A stretch of DNA of 14,402 bases from a bacterium (GTDB lineage: Bacteria > UBP13 > UBA5359): assembly GCA_028699365.1 (NCBI GenBank), contig JAQVUQ010000021.1:1-14402 (forward strand), read 5' to 3'. The notes below the pieces were generated by a model. It was not told where the DNA came from, did not search any database, and saw nothing but the letters and a program-made list of their open reading frames with translations. Positions within the stretch are counted from its first letter, which is position 1. The number at the start of each line of letters is the position of its first letter. Made by a program: the position numbers and the translations under genes. Positions 6,548-13,770 of this stretch are shown here, piece by piece.

Positions 6548-6576
6548 GCAATATGTATATTCAGCAAACATGTCAA
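6548..6576 (-). promoter_or_regulatory. Candidate sigma70-type promoter for the ECF operon
   Basis: A perfect -35 hexamer TTGACA (6571-6576) is followed after exactly 17 nt by TATTGC (6548-6553), which matches the -10 consensus weakly. Predicted initiation near 6541 gives a leader of about 60 nt before the sigma start, and this leader contains the 10-bp direct repeats. Confidence 0.45.
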
Positions 6577-6695
6577 TCTTCTACACGTACAATCCTTCGT
6601 CGGCATTAGCAAGGTTGAACGACCGCCGGCATGCACATCAGGCAAGCAAGCCTGTAAATATTTTAGCATTCATAAACTGTCATATGCAAACTTTA

Positions 6696-6733
6696 TTGAG
6701 AAAAAGTTAAAAGTTCAGCCGCAGCAGGCTGAA
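6696..6733 (-). terminator. Rho-independent terminator of rex
   Basis: On the minus strand TTCAGCC (6727-6733) pairs perfectly with GGCTGAA (6714-6720) around a 6-nt loop, and CTTTTAACTTTTTCTC follows. It begins 17 nt after the rex stop and separates rex from the downstream sigma-factor operon. Confidence 0.8.
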
Positions 6734-6750
6734 AAGTCAAGGCGGTAACC

Positions 6751-7377
6751 TCAGTCCTGGCTCCTGACAAGAAAGAACGAGAGGCGTTCCATCTCTGCGG
6801 CCAGATCGACGTTGATCAGTTGGATACCTTCCGGAGGAGTAAGTCTGACGGGTGCAAAGTTGAGTACGGCCTTGATGCCGGCGGCGGCAGCCAGAGCCAG
6901 CGTCTCGCGGGCGGCCCTGGCAGGTACGGCCAGAATAGCCATCTGAATATCCTTCTCGGCGGCAGATTCCGCCAGCAGGGAGAGATCTTCTATAACTATA
7001 CCTTCCCACTGTTTGCCGATCTTGGTGATGTCGTTATCGAAAGCGGCCATTATATTGAAGCCGCGCTCACGGAACCCCTGATAGGCCAGCAGAGCGGAGC
7101 CGAGATGGCCTATGCCCACCAGAGCAACCTTCCAATCCTGGTCGATGCCCAGGATATGTCCTATACGCTGCCTCAGTTCCGCCACGATATAGCCTCTGCC
7201 GGGCGTGCCGAACTGTCCGAAGTAAGTAAGATCACGGCGTATCTGCGCCGCCGTATAGCCGGTGAGCTCGGATATCTCCTCGGAGGAAATCACCCATTCG
7301 TCGGGCAGCGAAGACAAGGCCCTGTGATAAACGGACAGCCTCGACACTGTCAGCGATGGGACTTTACGGAAAGGCAT
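6751..7377 (-). CDS. rex: Redox-sensing transcriptional repressor Rex
   Basis: The 208-residue protein is a full-length Rex, the dimeric repressor that senses the NADH/NAD+ ratio and releases DNA when NADH binds. The winged-helix N-terminus (about 5-65) carries the diagnostic block ISSEEISELTGYTAAQIRRD followed by YFGQFGTPGRGY. The Rossmann fold has the nucleotide-binding glycines G88-x-G90-x-x-G93 (VALVGIGHLGSAL), and NFAPV lies at 173-177. The C-terminal domain-swap helix is present (AEMERLSFFLVRSQD). The ATG at 7377 follows CGAGGT at 6 nt. Rex normally controls fermentation and respiration genes in anaerobes and Gram-positive bacteria; no such target gene is in the window. It has its own promoter and terminator, so it is monocistronic, and half-sites in its promoter suggest autoregulation. 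Confidence 0.97.
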   Translation of the reverse strand: MPFRKVPSLTVSRLSVYHRALSSLPDEWVISSEEISELTGYTAAQIRRDLTYFGQFGTPGRGYIVAELRQRIGHILGIDQDWKVALVGIGHLGSALLAYQGFRERGFNIMAAFDNDITKIGKQWEGIVIEDLSLLAESAAEKDIQMAILAVPARAARETLALAAAAGIKAVLNFAPVRLTPPEGIQLINVDLAAEMERLSFFLVRSQD

Positions 7378-7386
7378 ATATTACCT

Positions 7387-7474
7387 CGTTCACAAGAAGT
7401 GGGAAACAAGAGTCGGAACTCAGCTATTGACAACTGCATTCCGGCTTTCCCTGCCTGTATTATACCTGTGAACG
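7387..7474. promoter_or_regulatory. Pair of Rex-operator-like half-sites
   Basis: CGTTCACA (7387-7394) and its exact complement TGTGAACG (7467-7474) lie in the 183-bp spacer between rex and the GH84 gene. The half-site matches one arm of the Streptomyces Rex operator TGTGAACGCGTTCACA, as I recall it. Neither copy has a well-matched second arm beside it. The 7467 copy sits between the -35 and -10 of the rex promoter, and the other lies next to the rex ribosome binding site. Confidence 0.4.
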
Positions 7475-7487
7475 GATGATCAGGCAA
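7459..7487 (-). promoter_or_regulatory. rex promoter
   Basis: TTGCCT (7482-7487) and a perfect TATAAT (7459-7464) are separated by exactly 17 nt on the minus strand. Initiation near 7452 would give a leader of about 75 nt. Confidence 0.7.
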
Positions 7488-7514
7488 TATAAGAGAGCGA
7501 GACGGCCCTTGTCC

Positions 7515-7543
7515 TTAAACGAATGCCTGCGCCGTGCTATACT
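7515..7543 (+). promoter_or_regulatory. Candidate promoter of the GH84 gene (extended -10)
   Basis: TATACT (7538-7543), preceded by the extended TGC, lies 17 nt after a weak TTAAAC (7515-7520). Initiation near 7550 would leave only about 10 nt before the coding region, with the ribosome binding site at the extreme 5' end of the transcript. Confidence 0.5.
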
Positions 7544-7560
7544 AACGGCAGGTGATGAGT

Positions 7561-9402
7561 GTGTTGAAATATAATGTTCTTGCCTTGTTTATCCTGCTGG
7601 GTGCATCGCTGCCTTCCGCTGCCGCGGCTGAACGGTATCGCTTCATACCGGCCGCGCCGCAGCAGGTGGAACTGACGTCTCCCGTTCCCCTGGCGGAACC
7701 GGTATACAGAGTCGTCCCGCCTGCCTTACGGGCACGCGTCGCCGGTATCCTGGGATTGGAATCGCCTTTCAAAGGTAGCGATGTCCCCGGGAATAATCGC
7801 AAGAGTATCCAAACAACCGAGGTCTTCGTAGGCCTGTCCGATAAGATAGGCAAGGTCGCCGGTCTGGATCTCAAAGGGATGTCCAGACTCGGCCCGGAAG
7901 CCTGTGTCGTAACTTTCCTCGACGGCAATCCCTCGCGCCTGGTCGTGGCGGCCAATTCCGATTACGGTTTATCCGTCGCCCTGCAGAGACTGGACGAATA
8001 CGTCGACGATAACGGTATCGGCCGCACCATACGCATCTCCCGGCTGCTGGATTACCCGTCCTTCCCCATACGCGGCGTAATAGAGGGCTTTTACGGTCGC
8101 CCCTGGAGCGAGCGTGAGAGGCTTGATATGCTGCGCTTCATGGGGCAGACCCGTTTGAACTACTACTTCTGGGCCCCCAAAGCCGTGCCGTCTCACAGGG
8201 ACGAATGGCGCCGCCCTCATTCCAGCGAGGAAATGGATTCCTTCCGGATACTGCTGGCCGAATCCCAGTCACAGGGGATCCATTTTGTTTACGGCATCGC
8301 ACCCGGAAAATCCATTCGCTACGGCAGCCGTGAAGATTACAATGCCCTGCTGGCCAAGGTGGAGTCAATCCTGGAGCTGGGCATTACCGATATCGCTCTG
8401 CTGATGGACGATATCAGCCAGGATCTCAAGAACGAAGACGACAAGAAGCTCTTCCGGTCGCTGGGAGAGGCGCAGGTTGCCTTGACCGGGCGCCTCAGTT
8501 CGGATCTGAAAAGGATGAATTCGCAGGCCAGGCTCTTCTTCTGTCCCACCAAGTACTTTGGGGAAGAACCGGAAAAATCGGATTATCTTAGAACCATCGG
8601 CAAAGGTCTTCCGGCGAATGTGGATATCTTCTGGACAGGCGTCAGGGTCTACTCTCCGTCCATTACCCAGGCGGATGCCGTCAGGATAGGCAACGTCCTG
8701 GAGAGAAAGCCGCTTTACTGGGACAATTTTCCCGTCAACGACTATATAACCTCCCGCCTGCATCTGGGGCCTCTGTTCAGACGGCAAGGCGGGTTGGAGC
8801 ACAGCACCAGAGGTCTGGTAATGAACGCCATGAACCAGCCGGAGGCCTCAAAGATAGCGCTCTATACCGCTGCTTCCTACCTCTGGAACAGCAAGGGTTA
8901 CAGCGCCGATCAAGCCTGGCAAACGGCTCTGGAAGAGATAGGCGGCACTGAAGCGCTGCCTTTCCTGGAAGAGATAGCCGTCAGGTTATCCGGATCGGCT
9001 CACTGGCCCGAGGGCTACAGCCGTGATCTCTCCGCCAGGCTGGATCGTCTGCGGACCGATCACAGCGCCGGCAATGCCGAGCAGGCGATATTCGAGACCG
9101 ATGCCTGGCTGGCTCACCTGCTGCGCGCCTCCGCCAAATTACGACAGAACATCGATAACCGTCAGCTTTTGGAGGAACTCACGCCTCTTCTTGACCGGCT
9201 GGATAATACTGCCCGCCTTTGCCGGCAAGCGCTGCCGTTCTATCTGCCCGGAGGCAAGGAGAACCGTAAACCGGCTGCAGCGGCGCAATTAAAAACGGAT
9301 CTGGACAGCGCACCGGGCACAGGCAGCCTGCTGACCTGCCCGGATATCAAGACCATGGAGGCTTTCATCAAGGAGACAGCCGCCAGGTTTGCTAACCCGT
9401 AA
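7561..9402 (+). CDS. Secreted GH84 beta-N-acetylglucosaminidase
   Basis: The 613-residue protein hydrolyses terminal beta-linked N-acetylglucosamine by substrate-assisted catalysis. A signal peptide (to about residue 23, SAAAA) leads to a GH20b-like alpha/beta domain (about 27-160) and then the TIM barrel, opened by RGVIEGFYGRPWSERERLDM (171-190). The catalytic aspartate pair is D283-D284 in LLMDDIS. The other pocket residues of the family, by alignment to the Bacteroides enzyme from memory, are also present: K207, Y332, T359, V363, W387, N389, D394 and N422. A helical C-terminal region ends the protein; no carbohydrate-binding module is present. Of GTG 7552, ATG 7555, GTG 7561 and TTG 7564, the GTG at 7561 is best spaced from AGGTGAT (7550-7556). 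Secretion points to host or environmental glycans or cell-wall amino sugars rather than intracellular O-GlcNAc. Its stop overlaps the stop of the convergent GT2 gene by 11 bp. Confidence 0.93.
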   Translation: MLKYNVLALFILLGASLPSAAAAERYRFIPAAPQQVELTSPVPLAEPVYRVVPPALRARVAGILGLESPFKGSDVPGNNRKSIQTTEVFVGLSDKIGKVAGLDLKGMSRLGPEACVVTFLDGNPSRLVVAANSDYGLSVALQRLDEYVDDNGIGRTIRISRLLDYPSFPIRGVIEGFYGRPWSERERLDMLRFMGQTRLNYYFWAPKAVPSHRDEWRRPHSSEEMDSFRILLAESQSQGIHFVYGIAPGKSIRYGSREDYNALLAKVESILELGITDIALLMDDISQDLKNEDDKKLFRSLGEAQVALTGRLSSDLKRMNSQARLFFCPTKYFGEEPEKSDYLRTIGKGLPANVDIFWTGVRVYSPSITQADAVRIGNVLERKPLYWDNFPVNDYITSRLHLGPLFRRQGGLEHSTRGLVMNAMNQPEASKIALYTAASYLWNSKGYSADQAWQTALEEIGGTEALPFLEEIAVRLSGSAHWPEGYSRDLSARLDRLRTDHSAGNAEQAIFETDAWLAHLLRASAKLRQNIDNRQLLEELTPLLDRLDNTARLCRQALPFYLPGGKENRKPAAAAQLKTDLDSAPGTGSLLTCPDIKTMEAFIKETAARFANP

Positions 9403-10072
9403 AGCGGAAGCGCAGCAGCGTGGCCACGGCCACCAGGCCGTCCGTCCAACTCAGCTTCTTGCCCTCTTCTCTGCTCCGGGGATAATAGGCTATGGGGACC
9501 TCTGTTATGCGGTGGCCGGCTTTCAACAGCTTGGCTGTTATCTCCGGACAGATTTCAAAACCGTCGCTGTAAAGGGGGATGGAATCTATAACCTCCCGGC
9601 GGAATACCTTGTAAGCCGTGGCCTCATCCGTAAGACTGGCTCTGTAGAGCAGGTTGGTCACGGCCGTCAAAGCCTTATTGGCCAGCAGGTTGGCCAGCGG
9701 AACCCGATTGCGCCGGCTCAGGAAACGTGAACCGTAAACTACTTCGGTATGCCCGCTGACGATAGGTTCAATCAGAGACGGGTAATCGTCGGGATCAAGC
9801 TCCAGATCAGCATCCTGAAAGATAACGATATCGCCGTTCGCTTCAGGCAGCCCTCGTCTCAAGGCAGCCCCTTTGCCGCGGTTTACCGGCTGCTCCAGCA
9901 GGCGTATCTCCCTTCTGCCGGCCAGGGCTCTGAGCGTCTCCCCGGTGCCGTCGGTGGAACCGTCGTCGACGACGATGATCTCTTTTTGCAGCGGCTGCCG
10001 CCTGATGCGGTCGATGACCTCCACGATATACCCCTGTTCGTTAAAGACCGGGATGATGACCGAGAGCAGCAT
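9392..10072 (-). CDS. GT2 glycosyltransferase, polyprenyl-phosphate sugar synthase (DPM1-like)
   Basis: The 226-residue protein is a GT-A fold transferase of the dolichyl/polyprenyl-phosphate mannose or glucose synthase group. Nucleotide-sugar binding motifs are VIIPVFNEQG (5-14) and VVDDGSTDGTGETL (34-47). PVNRGKGAALRRGL (62-75) follows, then the metal-binding D-x-D as QDADLELDPDD (86-96). YGSRFLSRRNRVP (113-125) and GFEICPEITAKLLKAGHRI (171-189) complete the DPM1-like pattern. It has no C-terminal membrane anchor helices, so it is the short soluble or peripheral type. The start is ATG 10072, with AAGGAGG 8 nt upstream; the frame extends 13 codons further without a better signal. It overlaps the GT-C gene by 32 nt, so the two are translationally coupled. 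Together they suggest that this enzyme loads a sugar onto the lipid carrier and the membrane enzyme uses it. Confidence 0.92.
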   Translation of the reverse strand: MLLSVIIPVFNEQGYIVEVIDRIRRQPLQKEIIVVDDGSTDGTGETLRALAGRREIRLLEQPVNRGKGAALRRGLPEANGDIVIFQDADLELDPDDYPSLIEPIVSGHTEVVYGSRFLSRRNRVPLANLLANKALTAVTNLLYRASLTDEATAYKVFRREVIDSIPLYSDGFEICPEITAKLLKAGHRITEVPIAYYPRSREEGKKLSWTDGLVAVATLLRFRFTG

Positions 10073-11726
10073 CGCTTCTTCCTCCTTGCTGCAGCTTGAA
10101 CACAGCCGCAATCACCTCTCCATCGGCAGTGGTATCCAGATACGCCTGCTCAAGATAACCGGCCTGGCGCATAGTCCGATAGAGACCGTTCCTGAGAGGG
10201 CCGCAGGCTTCGGGACGGCTGATGACAACCCATTTGATTCTGTTCCTGACAAGGTAATCCCGGCTGATCTGCGGCAGCGGATGCTCTATATCCCACCAGC
10301 TCAAGACGGCAAAGCGTCTATAGGGACGATTAAGGAGGCAGGCGGTCTGTCTGGGATTGAAGCTCAGCAGCCCCTCCTCCGGTCCTGCGTTGCGCCGCAG
10401 CCATAGAGCGGTTCTCTCCATCCCCTGAAGTGTGCCGTAGTTGCTGATCAAGCGCTCCTGCCTGCCGGCATCGCGGTAAAGCACGATGAAGGAGTTAGCC
10501 ATAAAGGCCAGCACCACTACCGCTGCCAGCGAGCTTCGCAAAGCGATGTTTCTGCTGATCGATCTCAGCAGTATGTAGAATACCAGCAAGGCCGCCAGGC
10601 CCAGGGAGAGCAGGGATTCCAGACGTCCCTGTATGGGCCAGGACCAGAGGCTGAAGGGAATGGCCAGAAGTGCATACGGAATTACCAGGCTGCGCCTGCC
10701 TGTCTGAAAGAAGGCGGCAGCCACCATCAGTGTCAGAGAAGGTAACGCCGGAAAGATAAGCCTGGAGCCGTACTGATGTCCCATCAAGCTGATGTAGATC
10801 ACCAGACAGGAAGCCAGGACCGTATGAAAGAGGTAGATGCCTCTGGCGGAACTGCGATCGGCCAGGGATCCGGCCAGGCTCTTCAGCTTGCCGGTAAAGG
10901 GCAGCATAAAGGCCATCAGGATGTAAGACCAGGGGAAATCACGCTGATTCAGATTCTGAACGTACAGCTTCCGCAGATCGGGTGCCCCTATTCCAAGGTA
11001 AGAGCGCCGCTGGGCAAGCAGTGCGGGTGAAAGCATCTGTTCCAGGTAACCCGCCCTGGGCCATCCGGCCATATTAAGCTGCCAGACTACGGCCAGTATC
11101 AGAATTGAAAATAGCGCTCCGGCCAGCCCCAGCCCATAGCCCCACTTGCCGCTTCTGTAGGTCCACAATATTATGATAACCAGAAATGCCGGCAGCAATA
11201 CGACTCCCAGATACTCTTTAGTCAACACGGTCGCGGCCAGAAGCAGCCATGCCGCCAGCCAGTATCGGCTCCTGCCTGAACGAAAACCCAGATAGACTGC
11301 ATATATGGCAGCCGTTACCAGAAAAAGCGCCAGGTTATCCGCCCATACCCTGTCGGCATCGCGCCAGAGCGCCGGTATGAAAGCGAAAAGTGCCGTAGCC
11401 CAGAGCGCCTGCCGCGGTGATTTAAAATGCAATACGCTTATCTTGTAGAAGAAAAGAACGGCGCCCAGACTCAGGACTACCCCCAGCATCCTCCCTGCCT
11501 CGATGCCGCTTTGCCCCGTCAGCCTGTAAACCCAGGCCAGAATATACGGAAATAACGGCGGATGCAGAGCGTCGATAGCCCTGAGATCCAACGGATCCCC
11601 GGTGATCGATGCCAGAATTTCCCTGGCCACCAGAGTATAGAAGTATTCATCCGAACTTATGCCGTGCAATCGTCCGAAGGTCACTATACGGCTGATTATT
11701 ACCAGGATGAAAAGTAAGTAAACCAC
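10041..11726 (-). CDS. Multi-pass GT-C glycosyltransferase (PMT/ArnT-like)
   Basis: The 561-residue integral membrane protein has about ten to twelve hydrophobic helices in the first ~400 residues and a soluble C-terminal domain (about 430-561). The first extracytoplasmic loop carries the catalytic acidic motif D26-E27 (GISSDEYFYTLVAREIL). It also has HPPLFPYILAWVYRLTG (55-71), both typical of GT39/GT83-like enzymes that take sugar from a polyprenyl-phosphate donor. A second acidic motif is RDADRVWADN (122-131), and T-K-E appears at 169-171. The acceptor (protein, lipid or polysaccharide) cannot be predicted. GTG 11726 is the first codon, with GGAG 7 nt upstream. The gene overlaps the GT2 gene downstream by 32 nt. 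The divergent groES gene is 153 bp away, and no confident promoter for this gene was found. Confidence 0.88.
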   Translation of the reverse strand: MVYLLFILVIISRIVTFGRLHGISSDEYFYTLVAREILASITGDPLDLRAIDALHPPLFPYILAWVYRLTGQSGIEAGRMLGVVLSLGAVLFFYKISVLHFKSPRQALWATALFAFIPALWRDADRVWADNLALFLVTAAIYAVYLGFRSGRSRYWLAAWLLLAATVLTKEYLGVVLLPAFLVIIILWTYRSGKWGYGLGLAGALFSILILAVVWQLNMAGWPRAGYLEQMLSPALLAQRRSYLGIGAPDLRKLYVQNLNQRDFPWSYILMAFMLPFTGKLKSLAGSLADRSSARGIYLFHTVLASCLVIYISLMGHQYGSRLIFPALPSLTLMVAAAFFQTGRRSLVIPYALLAIPFSLWSWPIQGRLESLLSLGLAALLVFYILLRSISRNIALRSSLAAVVVLAFMANSFIVLYRDAGRQERLISNYGTLQGMERTALWLRRNAGPEEGLLSFNPRQTACLLNRPYRRFAVLSWWDIEHPLPQISRDYLVRNRIKWVVISRPEACGPLRNGLYRTMRQAGYLEQAYLDTTADGEVIAAVFKLQQGGRSDAALGHHPGL

Positions 11727-11789
11727 AACACAACTCCACTGCCTAAAGGAATGCTATGGCTATATTCCCAGGCAGGCGCTTTTTTAAAC

Positions 11790-11819
11790 TTGGCAAGCTT
11801 AATGCCGATTATATATACT
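11790..11819 (+). promoter_or_regulatory. groES promoter
   Basis: TTGGCA (11790-11795) and TATACT (11814-11819) are separated by 18 nt, giving a plausible sigma70 promoter and a leader of about 54 nt. No CIRCE element (TTAGCACTC-N9-GAGTGCTAA) is present. A 7-bp direct repeat AGTCTGA (11841-11847 and 11856-11862) lies in the leader. Confidence 0.6.
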
Positions 11820-11879
11820 CAAGTAGAACTGTTGGCAGATAGTCTGAAGGTGGAAAGTCTGATTAGGAGGGCATGATCT

Positions 11880-12161
11880 ATGATTCAACCGTTGGGAGAT
11901 CGTATAGTAGTTAAACCGGCTAAGGCTGAAGAGATGACCGTCAGCGGCATCGTCCTGCCGGATACGGCCAGGGAAAAGCCGCAGGAGGGCGAAGTGGTCG
12001 CCGTAGGCGGCGGCCAATTGCTGGAGAGCGGAAAACGGGGCCCGATGGAGATAAAGCCGGGAGATACGGTCATCTACTCCAAATACAGCGGCACCGAAGT
12101 CAAAGTTGATGGGGAAGAGTACCTCATCATGCGCGAAAGCGACGTTCTGGCTATTCGCTGA
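11880..12161 (+). CDS. groES: Co-chaperonin GroES
   Basis: The 93-residue protein is a complete GroES (Hsp10), the heptameric lid of the GroEL folding chamber. It opens with [20 protein letters not shown]. The mobile loop that docks on GroEL (about 17-32) has the hydrophobic tripeptide I24-V25-L26 in [16 protein letters not shown]. Conserved [20 protein letters not shown] and [13 protein letters not shown] follow. The ATG at 11880 lies 9 nt after AGGAGG. Unlike the usual groES-groEL operon, a terminator follows directly and no groEL is downstream, so GroEL must be encoded elsewhere. The divergent gene is a membrane glycosyltransferase and the convergent one is rhaB. Confidence 0.97.
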   Translation: MIQPLGDRIVVKPAKAEEMTVSGIVLPDTAREKPQEGEVVAVGGGQLLESGKRGPMEIKPGDTVIYSKYSGTEVKVDGEEYLIMRESDVLAIR

Positions 12162-12164
12162 CAA

Positions 12165-12213
12165 ATAAAAAAGGCCGGCGTCTTCTTTGTGAACGCCGGC
12201 CCTTTCTTGTCTT
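12165..12213. terminator. Bidirectional terminator between groES and rhaB
   Basis: GGCCGGCGT (12173-12181) pairs perfectly over 9 bp with ACGCCGGCC (12193-12201) around an 11-nt loop. On the plus strand CTTTCTTGTCTT follows (serving groES). On the minus strand TTTTTTATTT follows (serving rhaB, whose stop is about 85 nt away). The tails make it functional in both directions. Confidence 0.9.
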
Positions 12214-12288
12214 AACGCTGTAAGCTCTCAGATCATGCGTATGAGGTTCCGGTAACTGATCTTGAGACTGGTAAAGGGATCCTCACGT

Positions 12289-13752
12289 CTACCCCCTTAA
12301 CGTTATATATCTCTCATAGGCTTTATCCCAGGTTTCAGTATCCTGCGGCAAATACTCTACCAGATCGAAGGAATTGCGAATTACCTCCCGCGCTTCCTCC
12401 AGAGAGGCTATCTCACCTCTGTTTATGGCCTGGACCAGGATATTTCCGGCCGCAGTAGCCTCATCCGGCCCGGCCAGCACCCGGATATTGCAGGCTGAAG
12501 CCGTAAAAGAATCCAGCATGGTGTTCTTTGATCCTCCACCTACGATATGCAATGTATCATAGTCCTCTCCGGTAAGGCTGGTCAACAGGGACATGACCTC
12601 GCGATATCTGAGGGCCAGACTCTCCAGCACGCACCTGGCATACCCTCCCGGTCCTTCAGGAAGAGGCTGTTCCGTTTTGCGACAGAAGTTGTCCACTTTA
12701 TCCATCATGTCGCCCACATTCATGAAATCAGGCTCGTCGACATCGATAAGAACGCGCAGCGGAGCAGCATCTTCTGCGGCTTCCACCATCTCAGGATAGG
12801 ACATCTTCACACCTCTGCTCTCCAGCGAGCGCCTGATTCCCTGCAACAGCCACAGGCCGACTATATTCTTGAGGTAACGGATGCTTCCTCCGTAGCCGAC
12901 CTCATTGGTGAAGTCGCATTTCATGCCTTCGTCGCTTATCAGAGGCTTCTCCAACTCGGCACCCATCAGCGACCATGTGCCGCTGCTGATATAGGCCCAG
13001 CGTCCGTTCGTTGCGGGCACTGAGGCCACGGCGCTGGCGGTATCGTGAGAACCGACGCATATCAGTTCCATATCGGAAGCGTTGCACTCCTCGGCAATCT
13101 CTTTTAGAAGAGGCCCGACCGTAGTGCCGGGATACACCAGACGCGGCAGGATATCGGCGGGCAACCCCAACTTTTCCAGGAGACCGGTTTCCCAGCAGTG
13201 AAGCGACGGATTATAGAAATGGCTGGTGGATGCGATCGACAGATCGGCCATTCCCATACCCGTAAACAGATACCCCAGGAGATCGGGCATAAACAGCAGG
13301 CTGCGGGCCTCTTTGAGATATCCGGGATGCTTCTTCTTCAAGGCATAAAGCTGGAAGAGCGTGTCAAAACGCATGGTCTGAAGACCCGTCATACGATACA
13401 AATCCTCACGGGACACGATATCGTTGACCTCTTCCGGAATACCCTCGGTCATGGGATCTCTGTACATCATGGGTAATCCTATCAGGATACCGTCTTCCGT
13501 GAGCAAACCGAAATCCACTCCCCAGGTATCTACGGCCAGGCTCACTATATCCCCGTATCCGGCTGTAGCCGCCTTAAGGCCGAACTTCAACTCCTCAAAT
13601 AGACGGTATACGTCCCAGTGCAGATTACCCTGCACCAGCAACGGCCTGTTCTGGAAGCGGTAAACCTCTTCCAGTGCCAGCCTGCCGTTCTCGATTGTGC
13701 CTACTACGGCTCTGCCGCTTTCGGCACCCAGATCAAAAGCAAGATATCTCAT
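12289..13752 (-). CDS. rhaB: Rhamnulokinase (L-rhamnulose kinase)
   Basis: The 487-residue protein is an FGGY-family sugar kinase that phosphorylates L-rhamnulose to L-rhamnulose 1-phosphate in cytoplasmic rhamnose breakdown. It opens with MRYLAFDLGAESGRAVVG, in which DLGAESGR is the phosphate-binding loop. LAVDTWGVDFGLL (72-84) and the substrate loop around MYRDPM (96-101) follow. The catalytic base is D237 in GSHDTASAVAS, the position also used by E. coli RhaB. ISSGTWSLMG (255-264) and the ATP site GGGSKNTMLDSF (405-416) complete the set. Length matches the family. The start is ATG 13752, because GGAGGTG lies just upstream; the earlier in-frame TTG at 13764 lies within that site. No isomerase, aldolase or rhamnosidase gene is visible; the only co-oriented neighbour, 18 nt upstream, is an alkaline phosphatase. 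Confidence 0.95.
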   Translation of the reverse strand: MRYLAFDLGAESGRAVVGTIENGRLALEEVYRFQNRPLLVQGNLHWDVYRLFEELKFGLKAATAGYGDIVSLAVDTWGVDFGLLTEDGILIGLPMMYRDPMTEGIPEEVNDIVSREDLYRMTGLQTMRFDTLFQLYALKKKHPGYLKEARSLLFMPDLLGYLFTGMGMADLSIASTSHFYNPSLHCWETGLLEKLGLPADILPRLVYPGTTVGPLLKEIAEECNASDMELICVGSHDTASAVASVPATNGRWAYISSGTWSLMGAELEKPLISDEGMKCDFTNEVGYGGSIRYLKNIVGLWLLQGIRRSLESRGVKMSYPEMVEAAEDAAPLRVLIDVDEPDFMNVGDMMDKVDNFCRKTEQPLPEGPGGYARCVLESLALRYREVMSLLTSLTGEDYDTLHIVGGGSKNTMLDSFTASACNIRVLAGPDEATAAGNILVQAINRGEIASLEEAREVIRNSFDLVEYLPQDTETWDKAYERYITLRG

Positions 13753-13770
13753 GTCCACCTCCAAAATCCA

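Noticed and set aside
6639-6654. CAGGC-N6-GCCTG short palindrome
   Set aside because: The stem is only 5 bp with no T-run and no placement against a promoter; probably chance, though an operator cannot be excluded.
6481-6669. 62-codon minus-strand frame in the leader of the sigma gene
   Set aside because: It lies across the predicted promoter, has no ribosome binding site and no family resemblance.
7427-7463. TTGACA (7427-7432) with TATTAT (7458-7463) as a GH84 promoter
   Set aside because: The 25-nt spacing is incompatible with sigma70; the extended -10 at 7538-7543 fits better.
11761-11879. CIRCE heat-shock operator upstream of groES
   Set aside because: I looked for TTAGCACTC and GAGTGCTAA; neither is present, and the GGCA/TGCC pair near 11792-11806 is only 4 bp.
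11799-12164. 121-codon minus-strand frame opposite groES
   Set aside because: It is antisense to a complete, unmistakable GroES and crosses its promoter and ribosome binding site.
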